In this document: positions 46,690 to 55,033 of the stretch, in pieces | How positions within the stretch are numbered: the stretch's first letter is position 1 | How the letters are laid out: every line of letters begins with the position of its first letter | DNA from: Bog-756 sp963718405 | Lineage (GTDB): Bacteria > Actinomycetota > Acidimicrobiia > Acidimicrobiales > RAAP-2 | Length of the DNA: 64,000 bases | Direction of reading: 5' to 3' | Assembly: GCA_963718405.1 (NCBI GenBank) | Contig: CAVQYZ010000002.1 | Span: forward strand, 744,001 to 808,000 | Program-made: the position numbers and the translations under genes | Notes under the pieces: model-generated | What the model was told of the DNA's origin: nothing | Database searches by the model: none | What the model saw: only the letters and a program-made list of their open reading frames with translations

Positions 46690-47055
46690 ATGGCTCAGAG
46701 CGCTGGACTCCATGAACCCGAGGATCGGCTGTCAGCCGGAGCGATCGACCGTCACCGGGCCATCGTCTCCATCCAGGAGGAGCTCGAGGCGGTCGACTGG
46801 TACGACCAACGGGTCGAGGCCACCGGGGACGAGAGTCTCGCCGCGGTGCTGGCTCACAACCGCGACGAGGAGAAGGAGCACGCGGCCATGACGATCGAGT
46901 GGCTCCGCCGGCATGATGCGGTGCTCGATCAGCACCTGCGCACCTACTTGTTCACATCCGACCCGGTGGTGGAGATCGAGCACGAAGCCGAGGGCTCCGA
47001 CTCCCGAGGCGGGTCCGACGGAGGATCGCTGGGCATTGGTGATCTGAGGTCCTGA
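46690..47055 (+). CDS. Encapsulated ferritin (EncFtn) with encapsulin-targeting tail
   Basis: The 121-residue helical protein matches encapsulated ferritins: LHEPEDRLSAGAIDRHRAIV, EELEAVDWYDQRVEA and NRDEEKEHAAMTIEWLRRHD, then LRTYLFTSD. The Glu in helix 1 and the E-x-x-H of helix 2 would form the inter-subunit ferroxidase site. The C-terminus GSLGIGDLRS is the encapsulin cargo-loading peptide. The protein oxidises Fe(II) for storage inside the shell. The ATG follows GGAGGG. No shell gene is adjacent; a hemerythrin-like gene follows 153 bp later. Confidence 0.93.
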   Translation: MAQSAGLHEPEDRLSAGAIDRHRAIVSIQEELEAVDWYDQRVEATGDESLAAVLAHNRDEEKEHAAMTIEWLRRHDAVLDQHLRTYLFTSDPVVEIEHEAEGSDSRGGSDGGSLGIGDLRS

Positions 47056-47208
47056 ATCGGCCGACCTGGGAGCGGCGGCGGGCGGGGACCGGACCGTGGT
47101 TCTCGCCCCGAAGGGCCATCAGGTGAATCCCCAGCCTCTGGCCCGTCCGACGGTCTGCAGGCTTTCGCTGGCCGGTTTGGGGTACGGCCACACGGGTATC
47201 GCGGATCC

Positions 47209-47859
47209 ATGAGCGATCTTCCCCAATCCATGCCGTCGATGCCGGTCGGCGCTCAAGAGCGGGCCCGGCTCAATGTGCTCCAGATGGTCCAGACCCTCGA
47301 GTCCGCCACCGTTCCGGCCGAACGGGCCGAGTTGGCTGCGGTGGTGGCTGGCGAGGTCGCCAAGTACGAGAATGCCAAGACCTACGGGCTGTACCCGATG
47401 CTCCGGCATGTCCCCGGGAGCGAGGCCGCAGTCGAGCGGGCCGAGGAGGCCCAGGGCACGGTGCGGCTGGCCCTGGTGGAGATCCGTCACAAGACCCGTC
47501 ACGTGAAGCCCATCAACGCCCATGTCGATGACCCCGACGGCTTCGAGCAGTCGGTGGGGAAGCTGATCGAGTCGATCCACGTCCACATGAACCAGGAGGA
47601 CCAGGAGCTGTTGGTGGTCGAGGAGCAACTGGACCCGCGGGAGATCAGCGAGTTGGCGGAGAATTTCGACAAGGCCCTGGCCCACCCCAGCACGCTGCCG
47701 GAGCCACCGCACAATCCCATCCGCCGGATGATTGCCGAGTGGGGCGAGTCCTTGGAGCATGTGATCAGCGACGAGTCCACCAGGTGGCATCCTGGCGCCG
47801 ACCGTTTGACCGAGGTCGATGGGGTGCAGGAAGCCCGGGACACCGCCGTCGGCGAGTAG
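47209..47859 (+). CDS. Hemerythrin HHE-domain protein
   Basis: This 216-residue all-helical protein has His at HKTRHVKP, then HVHMNQEDQELL-type H-x3-E-D motif (IHVHMNQEDQELLVV), consistent with a non-heme di-iron HHE domain near residues 25-165. Family members bind O2, NO or iron. It has no C-terminal encapsulin-targeting peptide. Its place just after EncFtn suggests a shared role in iron or oxidative stress handling, though the 153-bp gap may hold a separate promoter. Confidence 0.75.
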   Translation: MSDLPQSMPSMPVGAQERARLNVLQMVQTLESATVPAERAELAAVVAGEVAKYENAKTYGLYPMLRHVPGSEAAVERAEEAQGTVRLALVEIRHKTRHVKPINAHVDDPDGFEQSVGKLIESIHVHMNQEDQELLVVEEQLDPREISELAENFDKALAHPSTLPEPPHNPIRRMIAEWGESLEHVISDESTRWHPGADRLTEVDGVQEARDTAVGE

Positions 47860-47922
47860 CCGGTAGTCGAGCGCCTTCAGGCCAGGTTCGCCTGGGCCCG
47901 AACGGCGCCTCAGCGTCACCCC

Positions 47923-47954
47923 GTGAGGCCTAGTTGCCGTGAGGTCTAGTTGCA
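47923..47954. repeat. 16-bp tandem duplication spanning the anti-sigma-like stop codon
   Basis: GTGAGGCCTAGTTGCC is followed by GTGAGGTCTAGTTGCA. The minus-strand TAG (CTA at 47946-47948) is in the second copy and has a matching CTA in the first. Confidence 0.85.
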
Positions 47955-48563
47955 CTGTGGCGAGCGACCCACGGGGACGTAACCGGAGTCCGGGTACAGG
48001 TGGCCGACCACCACGTGAGAGGCGTTGTACACGGCAGGTACGAAGGGGCCTCCCGCAGGAATGATGCGGCAGAGGTGGATGCTCTGTGGAAGCGAGGGCG
48101 AGAGGCGGAGGAAGGGTTGGGCCTCGATGGGCGGGTGCTCCACACTCTCCTTGTCGAGATAGCCCACCAGCCTCGATCCCGAATACAACGGCACGACGGG
48201 CCCAACCCTCGTCCAGTCGACGCCGTCACGACGTAGTGCTTCCTTCGGGATCCGTATCGTGAGTGGGGCCTTGGCCGGCACGTTCAGGCCCACGACGGCG
48301 CTCGAGCGCAGGGAAGGTCCGGTCTCCACCGAAGGAGATCCGATGGCCAGGCTGGTGACGATGACCACCACTACCGCCACCGTCCCCACCGCGGCGGCCT
48401 GAACCCATCGCCGATGCGACCAGGTGACCTTCGAAATCGGGCTCCGTCCTGCCTGGGTGACGGCCTCCTGGTAGAAGCTGCTCAGAGCTCTCTCGAAAAC
48501 AGCCTCGGGCGGTCGCTCGACGATGCCAGCCTTTCGTATCGATGCCAGATCGTCTGCGCTCAT
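47946..48563 (-). CDS. Membrane-anchored anti-sigma-like protein, hypothetical
   Basis: The ATG at 48563 follows AGGAGGACAAG. The 205-residue product has a cytosolic N-terminal 55 residues, one membrane helix (VQAAAVGTVAVVVVIVTSLA) and an outer domain of about 125 residues with two Cys. It lies 14 bp after an ECF sigma factor gene on the same strand, the usual layout for a cognate membrane anti-sigma. No zinc-binding (ZAS) HxxxCxxC motif is visible, so the role rests on context. Confidence 0.6.
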   Translation of the reverse strand: MSADDLASIRKAGIVERPPEAVFERALSSFYQEAVTQAGRSPISKVTWSHRRWVQAAAVGTVAVVVVIVTSLAIGSPSVETGPSLRSSAVVGLNVPAKAPLTIRIPKEALRRDGVDWTRVGPVVPLYSGSRLVGYLDKESVEHPPIEAQPFLRLSPSLPQSIHLCRIIPAGGPFVPAVYNASHVVVGHLYPDSGYVPVGRSPQCN

Positions 48564-48577
48564 CTTGTCCTCCTGAG

Positions 48578-49117
48578 TCACTGTTCGGGCCGGCCGACGA
48601 TGTCGGTCAGTTCCAGCAACGCTTGACGGGCCCGCCGCAGATGGCTTCTGGCCGTGCTGGGCGGCATGCCGAGGACCCTGGCCACCTCGGTGGGTTCCAG
48701 CTCTTCCCACACCACCAGGAGGAGGACCTCCCGTTGCATGGGAGAAAGGGCCAGCAGCGACGACCTCAGGTCGTCGGCCAGCTCCACTGCCGTCAAGCGT
48801 TCGTCAACCTGGGGCCAAGGGTCCGAGACCTGGCCCGCCTCGTGGTAGGCCGGTCGCTGGCGCCTCCAGTGACGACTCAGCACATGGCGGGCGATGCCGA
48901 ACAACCACGGACGAGCCGACTCCCAGTGGTCGTCAAAGGACGAACGAGCCTCATAGGCCGCGATCCACACGTCAGCCAACAGGTCTTCGGCGGCTTGGGC
49001 CCCTGCCCGGCGGGCCAGGTAGGAGTAGACAGGTAGCTGGTGCCGGCGTAGGACCTCACCGAAGGCGTTGCTGTTTCCCTCGAGGGCCCGGTCGATGAGC
49101 TGTGCGTCGGTCTCCAT
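48578..49117 (-). CDS. ECF-type RNA polymerase sigma factor
   Basis: The 179-residue product from ATG 49117 has region 2 (DLLADVWIAAYEARSSFD, then ARPWLFGIARHVLSRHWRR) and region 4 (LSPMQREVLLLVVWEELEPTEVARVLGM with STARSHLRRARQALLE). No region 1.1 or 3 is present, so it is group 4. GGGAGG lies somewhat far upstream. It is followed by the membrane anti-sigma-like gene, suggesting response to a cell-envelope signal. Confidence 0.92.
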   Translation of the reverse strand: METDAQLIDRALEGNSNAFGEVLRRHQLPVYSYLARRAGAQAAEDLLADVWIAAYEARSSFDDHWESARPWLFGIARHVLSRHWRRQRPAYHEAGQVSDPWPQVDERLTAVELADDLRSSLLALSPMQREVLLLVVWEELEPTEVARVLGMPPSTARSHLRRARQALLELTDIVGRPEQ

Positions 49118-49270
49118 CAGGCGTTTTGCCTCCCGACCAGTACTTGCCGCGGCGAGGCCCCGGCGTTGCAGCCGGGCGACGCTCGGGGCCACCGGCACGG
49201 CCGATGAGAAAATTCGGACGTCATGCTCAGGTTGCGACGGCTCGCGGCCGATGTTCGAACGGTGGCCGAC

Positions 49271-49660
49271 ATGACCAACGAAGAGATTCTTACCGCACGA
49301 TTCGCCAGGATGGGACTCTGCCCCGTCGTTACCAGCAGGTTGAGGACGGACGACTCCTCCCAGGTGCTCACGGTGGCCGTGGCGCCGGTGGCCGCCACGG
49401 ATGTCATAGGAGCACTACTGGCCGAGATCGGAACGGTGTTGGTCTCCGGTGAGGAGACCATCGGCATTGTGAAGACCGGATTCTTCCGCATGAACCCCAC
49501 CGTGGTTCGCGTTCGATGCACCGAGGTGGCTGAAGGAACGTCCGTCGATGTGCAGGGGAGTGCCAAGGAAGGTCTGATCAGACAGCGGGGTGGGCACCAG
49601 GCGGTCCAGGAGTTTGTCGAGCGCTTCTTGTCGCTGGCACCGGCCGAGTGGATAGCCTGA
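49271..49660 (+). CDS. Hypothetical protein
   Basis: From the ATG at 49271 the product is 129 residues, soluble and alpha/beta-like, with MTNEEILTARFARMGLCPVV and TVVRVRCTEVAEGTSVDVQG. The frame can extend to 49223. No family was recognised. It is divergent from the sigma factor gene and 10 bp before an acetyltransferase, so it may be co-transcribed with that. Confidence 0.55.
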   Translation: MTNEEILTARFARMGLCPVVTSRLRTDDSSQVLTVAVAPVAATDVIGALLAEIGTVLVSGEETIGIVKTGFFRMNPTVVRVRCTEVAEGTSVDVQGSAKEGLIRQRGGHQAVQEFVERFLSLAPAEWIA

Positions 49661-49669
49661 CCTGACCGT

Positions 49670-50149
49670 ATGCTTGGTCGATGGCTGAGTCCTCATCGGC
49701 CGACGCCGTGGTACGTGCGGCACGCGGCCACAGACCTACCCCGCCTGGTCGAACTGCTCGATTTCGGATCTCTGGATGTCGGCCGGGAAGATCCCCGGAA
49801 CATGGACCGCTACCGGCAGGCGCTGGTCGAAATTGATGCCACGCCCGGTTGTGAGCTGCTGGTAGCAGAGGTAGAGGGCGAGGTGGTCGGGGTCTGCCAG
49901 CTCATCGTGTTCCGCCACTTCCAATCGAGGGGAGGTCGATGCGCGGAGATTGAGTCCATGCACGTTCATCCCGGGTGGCGGGGAACGGGAATCGGTGGTC
50001 TTCTCCTCGAGAGGGCGGTGAGCCAAGCCACCAGCCTTGGCTGCTACCGGGTCCAGCTGACCAGCAACAAGAAGAGGGATGAGGCCCATCGCTTCTACGA
50101 ACACCACGGCTTCGAGCGAACCCACGAGGGCTTCAAGCGCGGTTTGTGA
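49670..50149 (+). CDS. GNAT family N-acetyltransferase
   Basis: This 159-residue protein has the acetyl-CoA loop in IESMHVHPGWRGTGIGGLLLE (R/Q-x-x-G-x-G/A motif) and a C-terminal VQLTSNKKRDEAHRFYEHHGFE, which closely matches bacterial GNATs acting on small molecules. The substrate is unknown. A long perfect terminator hairpin follows. Confidence 0.9.
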   Translation: MLGRWLSPHRPTPWYVRHAATDLPRLVELLDFGSLDVGREDPRNMDRYRQALVEIDATPGCELLVAEVEGEVVGVCQLIVFRHFQSRGGRCAEIESMHVHPGWRGTGIGGLLLERAVSQATSLGCYRVQLTSNKKRDEAHRFYEHHGFERTHEGFKRGL

Positions 50150-50190
50150 ACGGGAGCGCTGCTGACGGGGGTGCTTGGAGGCTTACCGCC

Positions 50191-50248
50191 CGTTGAAGCG
50201 AAAAGGCCCCAGACCGGCGAGCGATCTGGGGCCTTTTCCGCTTCAACG
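50191..50248. terminator. Bidirectional terminator with long arms
   Basis: The sequence reads CGTTGAAGCG-AAAAGGCCCCAGA and is mirrored by TCTGGGGCCTTTT-CGCTTCAACG around a GCGAG-type loop. The AAAA/TTTT pairs make it work from either side. It serves the GNAT gene on the plus strand and csbD on the minus strand. Confidence 0.93.
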
Positions 50249-50264
50249 AATGCGCGGGTGAGAC

Positions 50265-50504
50265 TCAGCGCTGGTTGGCCTTCTGCTCGGCCTCGTAGGC
50301 GCCAGCCTTTACCCGAGCGGCATCAGCTTGTGCCTCTTTGGCGGCAACCTCGCGCTGCGAGGCTGCCTTGTCCTGCTGGGCTCGACCTTCATCCTTGAGG
50401 CGGTCATTGCCCGCCACGGCCCCGGCAGCTTCCTTGGCCTTGCCCTTGATGTCCTCGATGACGCCTTTGGCGCCCGCTTCCGGTCCGGATTCACGTCCTG
50501 GCAT
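50265..50504 (-). CDS. CsbD family stress protein
   Basis: The 79-residue hydrophilic, Ala/Lys/Glu-rich product has GVIEDIKGKAKEAAGAVAGND, the CsbD core. An extended charged helix follows (QQDKAASQREVAAKEAQADA). CsbD proteins are general-stress proteins of unknown mechanism. The ATG at 50504 follows AGGAG. It is downstream of a small hydrophobic protein gene, with a hairpin between. Confidence 0.88.
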   Translation of the reverse strand: MPGRESGPEAGAKGVIEDIKGKAKEAAGAVAGNDRLKDEGRAQQDKAASQREVAAKEAQADAARVKAGAYEAEQKANQR

Positions 50505-50574
50505 GGGTACTCCTAACTGGTTGTTGGAAATTCGGTTTCTTGGCAATCGTCTGGTGGCGGTATTCAGCTCGAAT

Positions 50575-50614
50575 GTCAGCTTTTAGAGTTGCTTAAACGC
50601 AGGGAAAAGCTGAC
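50575..50614. terminator. Hairpin between the hydrophobic-protein gene and csbD
   Basis: GTCAGCTTTT and AAAAGCTGAC form a perfect 10-bp stem around a 20-base loop. On the minus strand it follows the stop of the 54-residue protein and could attenuate read-through into csbD. Confidence 0.6.
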
Positions 50615-50620
50615 GCCCGG

Positions 50621-50785
50621 TTACCAGCGGTAGAAGCGCCGGCTGCCGGCGTTCTCGCCGCGTCCAACGGCGAAACCGATCACCCACAAGATCAAGAAAA
50701 TGGCCGCAAGCACCCACAGCACGTGCAGCGCAAATCCCAAACCTGCGAAGAGAAGCACCACTAAGAATGCAAGCAAAATAACCAT
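50621..50785 (-). CDS. Small hydrophobic membrane protein
   Basis: A 54-residue product, MVILLAFLVVLLFAGLGFAL then HVLWVLAAIFLILWVIGF and a polar tail ending SRRFYRW, has two membrane helices. Streptomyces and other actinobacteria carry many close relatives (often named 'hydrophobic protein') near stress genes. Its function is unknown. The start ATG follows GGAAAGGTAACGGAAC. It is too small for most gene finders, but the pattern is highly characteristic. Confidence 0.8.
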   Translation of the reverse strand: MVILLAFLVVLLFAGLGFALHVLWVLAAIFLILWVIGFAVGRGENAGSRRFYRW

Positions 50786-51078
50786 GTTCCGTTACCTTTC
50801 CCAAATGGGATCCGAGTGATCCCGCATGGATAATTGTTCCCCGGGGGGGCGCCGGATAAACGAAAATCACCGCCACGTACATGGGGGCAGGTGATGAACT
50901 GCAGTCGCCGGAAACCATGTTTATTCCCGGCAGTTAGAGGCGCCGCAGATTTTGTGGCAGCTGCCGGTGCATGCATGAAATCGGTGCACCACGGGTAGGT
51001 CTCCGGTAACGAGACGAGATCCGGCACCGTCGGGGTGACGGCGTTGAGGTCGTCCAGAGAAGGAGAGGTCACAAGCTG
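50786..51078. other. 293-bp divergent intergenic region, possible stress promoter
   Basis: On the minus strand GTTTAT-N14-GGGAAC at 50836-50861 resembles a stress-sigma (SigB/SigF-type) promoter in front of the hydrophobic protein gene. Otherwise there is no gene. Confidence 0.35.
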
Positions 51079-51534
51079 ATGAGAAACGTTTGGAAAGGTC
51101 TGGTTCTAGGGGCGTTCACGGGTGCCGCCACCGGCCTGGTGCTCGATCTACTCGAAGGCGGGGCGCGCCAGGTGTCCTCGTCGCTCGAGTCGGCGTCCCT
51201 CAACGTGCCGGTGGTCACCGATCGGGTTCGGGAGGGGGTTTCGGAGCTCTCGGACAAACTGCAGGAGTCCGAGCTCCCTCAGCGGGTGAAGGAAGCCGCC
51301 ACCAAGGCCGGTCATCGGGCCGTGTCCACCGCGTCGGGCTCCGAATCGGCGGCGGCTGTTCGGCACCAGGCTTCGGAAGTGGCTTCGGCCACGAGGGACG
51401 CTGCCCACCACGGGCGCCAACAGGCCACCCGGGTGGCTCGGGCCACCAAGGACGCGGCCGATGAACGTGGCCATCAGGCGGCGCGGCTGGCCGCAGCGGG
51501 CAAGGAGAAAATCACTTCGGTGACGGCGGACTGA
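51079..51534 (+). CDS. YtxH/LEA-like helical stress protein, hypothetical
   Basis: The 151-residue protein has an N-terminal glycine-rich hydrophobic helix (GLVLGAFTGAATGLVLDLL) like YtxH proteins. A long amphipathic region follows, rich in Ala, Arg, His and Ser with repeated A-T-R/K-D-A-A spacing (ATRDAAHHG, ATKDAADE), resembling LEA-type stress proteins. It is probably peripheral to the membrane. The neighbours (CsbD, hydrophobic protein) support a stress role. Confidence 0.55.
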   Translation: MRNVWKGLVLGAFTGAATGLVLDLLEGGARQVSSSLESASLNVPVVTDRVREGVSELSDKLQESELPQRVKEAATKAGHRAVSTASGSESAAAVRHQASEVASATRDAAHHGRQQATRVARATKDAADERGHQAARLAAAGKEKITSVTAD

Positions 51535-51563
51535 CAGTGGCCGGGGTCGCCGTTCGACCGCTA

Positions 51564-52481
51564 TCAGGGCAGTCGCACTTGGGCCCAGTGGTGATCCACC
51601 GGCAACGCCCCGGCGGTGGTAGCCGATACTTCGACATGTTGCAGCGTGGCAATCCCGCTGTTGACCGAAGCGAAAGCGGCGTCGGCTGCGTCCCGACCGG
51701 TGACGATCCTCACCATTGACTGGCGAGGAGCCAGATCGGTGGCGTCGTAGGCGTACCAGTGACCGTCTACACCCATGCACTCGAACACGGCGTGGAAATC
51801 CATGGGGAACAGGCCGGGGGCATAGACGGCGACGAATCGCGCCGGAATGCCGATGGCCCGACATAAGGCCACCCCTAGGTGGGCGAAGTCGCGGCAGGTG
51901 CCCATCCCGGTGAGGAGGGTGTCCTCCGCCGAGTCGTGGACCGAGCTGGAGCCGGCCACGTAGCCGACCCGCTCGCGGATCCAGTCAGCCACCGCTTCGG
52001 CCCGGGTCCGGATGGTCGGACCGGTCCCGAACTCGGCCACGGCAAAACCGACCAGGTGGTCGGACGGGCAGTACCGGCTGGGGCGGAGGTAGACGAGTCG
52101 CTCCAGGTCGCCAGGCCCACCCGACGAATCTGCTCCGGCAGGCCATCCGACCTCGGGGCCCTGATCCGGGGCGCAGCCGTCGGCGTCGACCGGTTCGATC
52201 TCGGCGCGGTAGCTGATGGTCAGCCGTCCGGGTGGGGAGTCGAAGACCTTGACTCTGGCGCCATGGGGCCCGGCCAACTCCACGGAGTCCGGGGACGGCC
52301 GTCCCGCCACCTGGACCTCGAACCTCTCGGTGAGAACCCGGCCAGCGGTGTTGGAAGCCACTACCTGAACCACCACTTCGGCCCGTTCGGCCACGGTGAA
52401 CTCGAGATCGGCGGTCACCACCCGGCGCTCGTGATCCGACCCCGGCGGACCTGGACCGTCGACCGGGGCGAACTCGTTCAT
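51564..52481 (-). CDS. Transglutaminase-like superfamily protein
   Basis: The 305-residue protein has an N-terminal beta-rich region (about 1-150) and a transglutaminase-like core with catalytic Cys in GMGTCRDFAHLGVALCR, His in PMDFHAVFE and Asp in YAYDATDL. Such bacterial proteins are cysteine proteases or amidases with unknown substrates. No signal peptide is evident. The start is preceded by CACTCC-rich sequence without a strong ribosome site. It converges with the YtxH-like gene. Confidence 0.88.
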   Translation of the reverse strand: MNEFAPVDGPGPPGSDHERRVVTADLEFTVAERAEVVVQVVASNTAGRVLTERFEVQVAGRPSPDSVELAGPHGARVKVFDSPPGRLTISYRAEIEPVDADGCAPDQGPEVGWPAGADSSGGPGDLERLVYLRPSRYCPSDHLVGFAVAEFGTGPTIRTRAEAVADWIRERVGYVAGSSSVHDSAEDTLLTGMGTCRDFAHLGVALCRAIGIPARFVAVYAPGLFPMDFHAVFECMGVDGHWYAYDATDLAPRQSMVRIVTGRDAADAAFASVNSGIATLQHVEVSATTAGALPVDHHWAQVRLP

Positions 52482-52539
52482 CGCTTACTGTCCCACACTC
52501 CGGATCGGCCGACTAAACCAGGCCCCTCCCACCTCCTCT

Positions 52540-53553
52540 ATGGTCGCCGGCGTGCCGGATCCGATAGCCGACGACATCCCTGCTCCTCTCCTGGGACCTG
52601 AGTCCTCACCGTTTGCCCCCGGAACGGTGTCCCTTCGCCTCTATCCCCACAACGATCTGCAACCATCCGCCGTGGTGGACGAGCTGTGCGGCCAAGCGGT
52701 CCTGGCCGTCGAAGCGGGGTTCGCCGGCATCATGACCAGTGAGCATCACGGTGGGTTCGCCGGCTACCTGCCCAATCCGCTGCAGGTGGCCGGCTTCATT
52801 CTGGACTCGACCCCCATCGGATGGGCTGCCGCCTGTCCACTCCTGCTTCCGCTCCGGCCCACGGCCCTGGTGGCCGAGGAGGTGGCCTGGCTGGCGGCCC
52901 GGTATCCGGGACGGGTCGGGGTGGGAGTGGCCGCCGGCGCCCTCCCGCTCGATTTCGAGGCCCTCGACCTGTCGGTCGCCACGGCGGTGGAGGTGTTCAA
53001 GAGGGAGCTGCCGCGCCTGGTTGCCATGCTCCGGGGCCGGGACTTGCGTCAGCTCAGCGGGGATCCCGCCCTCCGGGCCTGTGCCACGAGTCCGGTGGCG
53101 GTCCTGAGCGCGGCGGTATCGACGTCGGCGGCCAGGAGAGCGGCTCGGATCGGGTCGGGCATCCTCATGGAGGGGATGTCTCCGGCCCTCCGGTTGGCCA
53201 AGCTCACGGCGGCGTTCCAGGAGGCAGGCGGCGCGGGGGCCAAGGTCCTGATCCGGAGGGTGTGGTTGGGTGATCTCCGTACCGACCTGATCGACGCCCA
53301 GCGACAGGTCTACGACAGCTACGCCGGGTCGACGGCAGCCTTCGGGGACGACCAGACGGTGACCTCGGTGGACCCCGCCGAGATGGCCGGTCAGCTGGAC
53401 CAGGTGGTGCGGGAGTGCGGAGCCGACTCCTTGAACCTGAGGATCCACCTGCCAGGCATGCCGCCCGGGGCCGTCCGGGACCAGATCGTCCGCCTGGGCA
53501 CAGAGGTCCTGCCCCGACTCCGGACCCTGGCTCAGGGCCGGCCCTGGAGCTGA
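52540..53553 (+). CDS. LLM-class flavin/F420-dependent oxidoreductase
   Basis: The 337-residue protein shows the luciferase-like barrel: VSLRLYPHNDLQ, the AGFAGIMTSEHHGGFAGYLPNP segment, TALVAEEVAWLAARYPGRVGVGVAAG and a C-terminal DQIVRLGTEVLPRLR. The substrate is unknown. ATG 52540 or GTG 52552 could start it. Confidence 0.85.
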   Translation: MVAGVPDPIADDIPAPLLGPESSPFAPGTVSLRLYPHNDLQPSAVVDELCGQAVLAVEAGFAGIMTSEHHGGFAGYLPNPLQVAGFILDSTPIGWAAACPLLLPLRPTALVAEEVAWLAARYPGRVGVGVAAGALPLDFEALDLSVATAVEVFKRELPRLVAMLRGRDLRQLSGDPALRACATSPVAVLSAAVSTSAARRAARIGSGILMEGMSPALRLAKLTAAFQEAGGAGAKVLIRRVWLGDLRTDLIDAQRQVYDSYAGSTAAFGDDQTVTSVDPAEMAGQLDQVVRECGADSLNLRIHLPGMPPGAVRDQIVRLGTEVLPRLRTLAQGRPWS

Positions 53554-53679
53554 GCTTTAGGAAGCTGACCGGCCGGAGCCCACCGGTCACCGGTTGCGTC
53601 GGCGAACGCTGTTTGACCCCGGGCCGGCGACGGCCCACACTGATCGACGGTCCGGGTGGGCCGGCAAGGAGCCAACGAC

Positions 53680-54135
53680 ATGGGACAGTGGAGCAGGGCG
53701 GAGATCGACCAGGCGTTCGGTGAGTACCAGCGGAAGGCGGCCGAAGCCGGTGCCAGCGGCGATTGGCGGGCCTGGGCCGACCAGTTCACCGAGGATGCCA
53801 CCTACATCGAGCACCACTACGGCACGTTCCGCGGCCGGGAAGCCATCCATCAGTGGATCTCGGGGTGCATGTCGGAGTATCCGGGCCGGGACATGCCCGA
53901 GTTCCCCATCGAGTGGTACGTCATCGACGAGGAACGGGGCTGGGTGGTGTGCCAGGTGTGGAACCGGATGAGGGACCCCGGTGACGGCAGCATCCATCAG
54001 GAGTACAACTTCACCCTGCTCAAGTACGCCGGTGACAACCGGTGGTCGTATGAGGAGGACATCTACAACCCCATGCGTTTCGGAGCCATGGTGGGGGAGT
54101 GGGAGGCGGCGCGGAAGGCCGCCGCAGCCGGGTGA
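53680..54135 (+). CDS. NTF2/SnoaL-like domain protein
   Basis: The 151-residue protein starts at ATG 53680 after AAGGAGCC. It has the SnoaL-like layout: DWRAWADQFTEDATYIEHHYGTFRGREAIHQWI then strands ending YEEDIYNPMRF. The fold forms a cone pocket used by isomerases, cyclases and dehydratases. The neighbours (LLM and aldo/keto reductases, acyl-CoA carboxylase) suggest a small-molecule catabolic role. Confidence 0.82.
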   Translation: MGQWSRAEIDQAFGEYQRKAAEAGASGDWRAWADQFTEDATYIEHHYGTFRGREAIHQWISGCMSEYPGRDMPEFPIEWYVIDEERGWVVCQVWNRMRDPGDGSIHQEYNFTLLKYAGDNRWSYEEDIYNPMRFGAMVGEWEAARKAAAAG

Positions 54136-54167
54136 CCGGAGGCTGACCGCCGCACTACGGTGCACGT

Positions 54168-55028
54168 ATGGACGTACGACGCTTAGGGAGGACCGGGCAC
54201 AACTCGTCGGTGGCCATCCTGGGCGGCGCAGCGTTCTGGGACTCCGATCCCGATGCCACCAGGTCCGTCTTCGAAGCCGCCATGGCGGCCGGGGTCAATC
54301 ATCTCGACGTGGCTCCCCAGTACGGCCGGGCCCAGGAGCTGCTGGGCCCGTTGATCCCCGAAGTGCGGGACGACCTCTTCGTGGCCTGCAAGACCCTCCG
54401 GCACAATGCCGATGGTGTGCGGTCCCAGCTGGAGGAGTCGCTCCGTCTGCTCCGCTGCGACCACTTCGATCTCTACCAACTGCACGCCGTCACCGACGTT
54501 GATGAGCTGGATGCCAGGGCCGGTGCCGTCGAAGCGATCCTGGCCGCTCGTGACGAGGGGCTGTGCCGTTGGGTGGGCATCACCGGGCACGAGCTGAGCG
54601 CTCCCGCCGCCCACCTCGAGGCACTGCGTCGGTACGACCTCGACACGGTGATGTTCCCGGTCAATCCCCAGCTGTGGTCCGACCCCACCTATCGTCGTGA
54701 CGCCGAAGCACTTCTGGAGCGGGCCATGACCCACGACATCGGGGTCATGGCCATCAAGGCCGCGGCCGCCCGTCCCTGGGCCGACCGGCCGCGGACTGCA
54801 GGGACCTGGTACGAGCCCTACACCACCGAGGAGGAGATCTCCCGCGGCATCAGGTTCGCTCTCTCCACCCCGGGGGTGCACGCGGCGTGCACACCGGGCG
54901 ACCCCGGCGTGGCGCGGCTGGCCTTCCAAGCGGCCGTGGCGGCTACGCCCATGACCACCTCCGAGCGAGAGGACGCCGTGGCGTCGGTGGCTCATGAACC
55001 GGGCATCTTCCCGATGCCCGCTCTCTGA
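54168..55028 (+). CDS. Aldo/keto reductase
   Basis: This 286-residue barrel protein has GRTGHNSSVAILGGAAFW, the Asp-Tyr pair in LDVAPQYGRAQELLG and the Lys in FVACKTLRHN. It also has QLHAV, in place of the usual His-containing strand, all consistent with the tetrad D-Y-K-H. It lacks the C-terminal cofactor loop of large AKRs. It is 5 bp upstream of the carboxylase fusion, so the two are probably co-transcribed. Confidence 0.87.
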   Translation: MDVRRLGRTGHNSSVAILGGAAFWDSDPDATRSVFEAAMAAGVNHLDVAPQYGRAQELLGPLIPEVRDDLFVACKTLRHNADGVRSQLEESLRLLRCDHFDLYQLHAVTDVDELDARAGAVEAILAARDEGLCRWVGITGHELSAPAAHLEALRRYDLDTVMFPVNPQLWSDPTYRRDAEALLERAMTHDIGVMAIKAAAARPWADRPRTAGTWYEPYTTEEEISRGIRFALSTPGVHAACTPGDPGVARLAFQAAVAATPMTTSEREDAVASVAHEPGIFPMPAL

Positions 55029-55033
55029 ACCAG

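Noticed and set aside
46543..48000. Encapsulin shell gene next to EncFtn
   Set aside because: All frames on both strands between the flanking genes were considered; none resembles an HK97-fold shell protein of about 270 residues.
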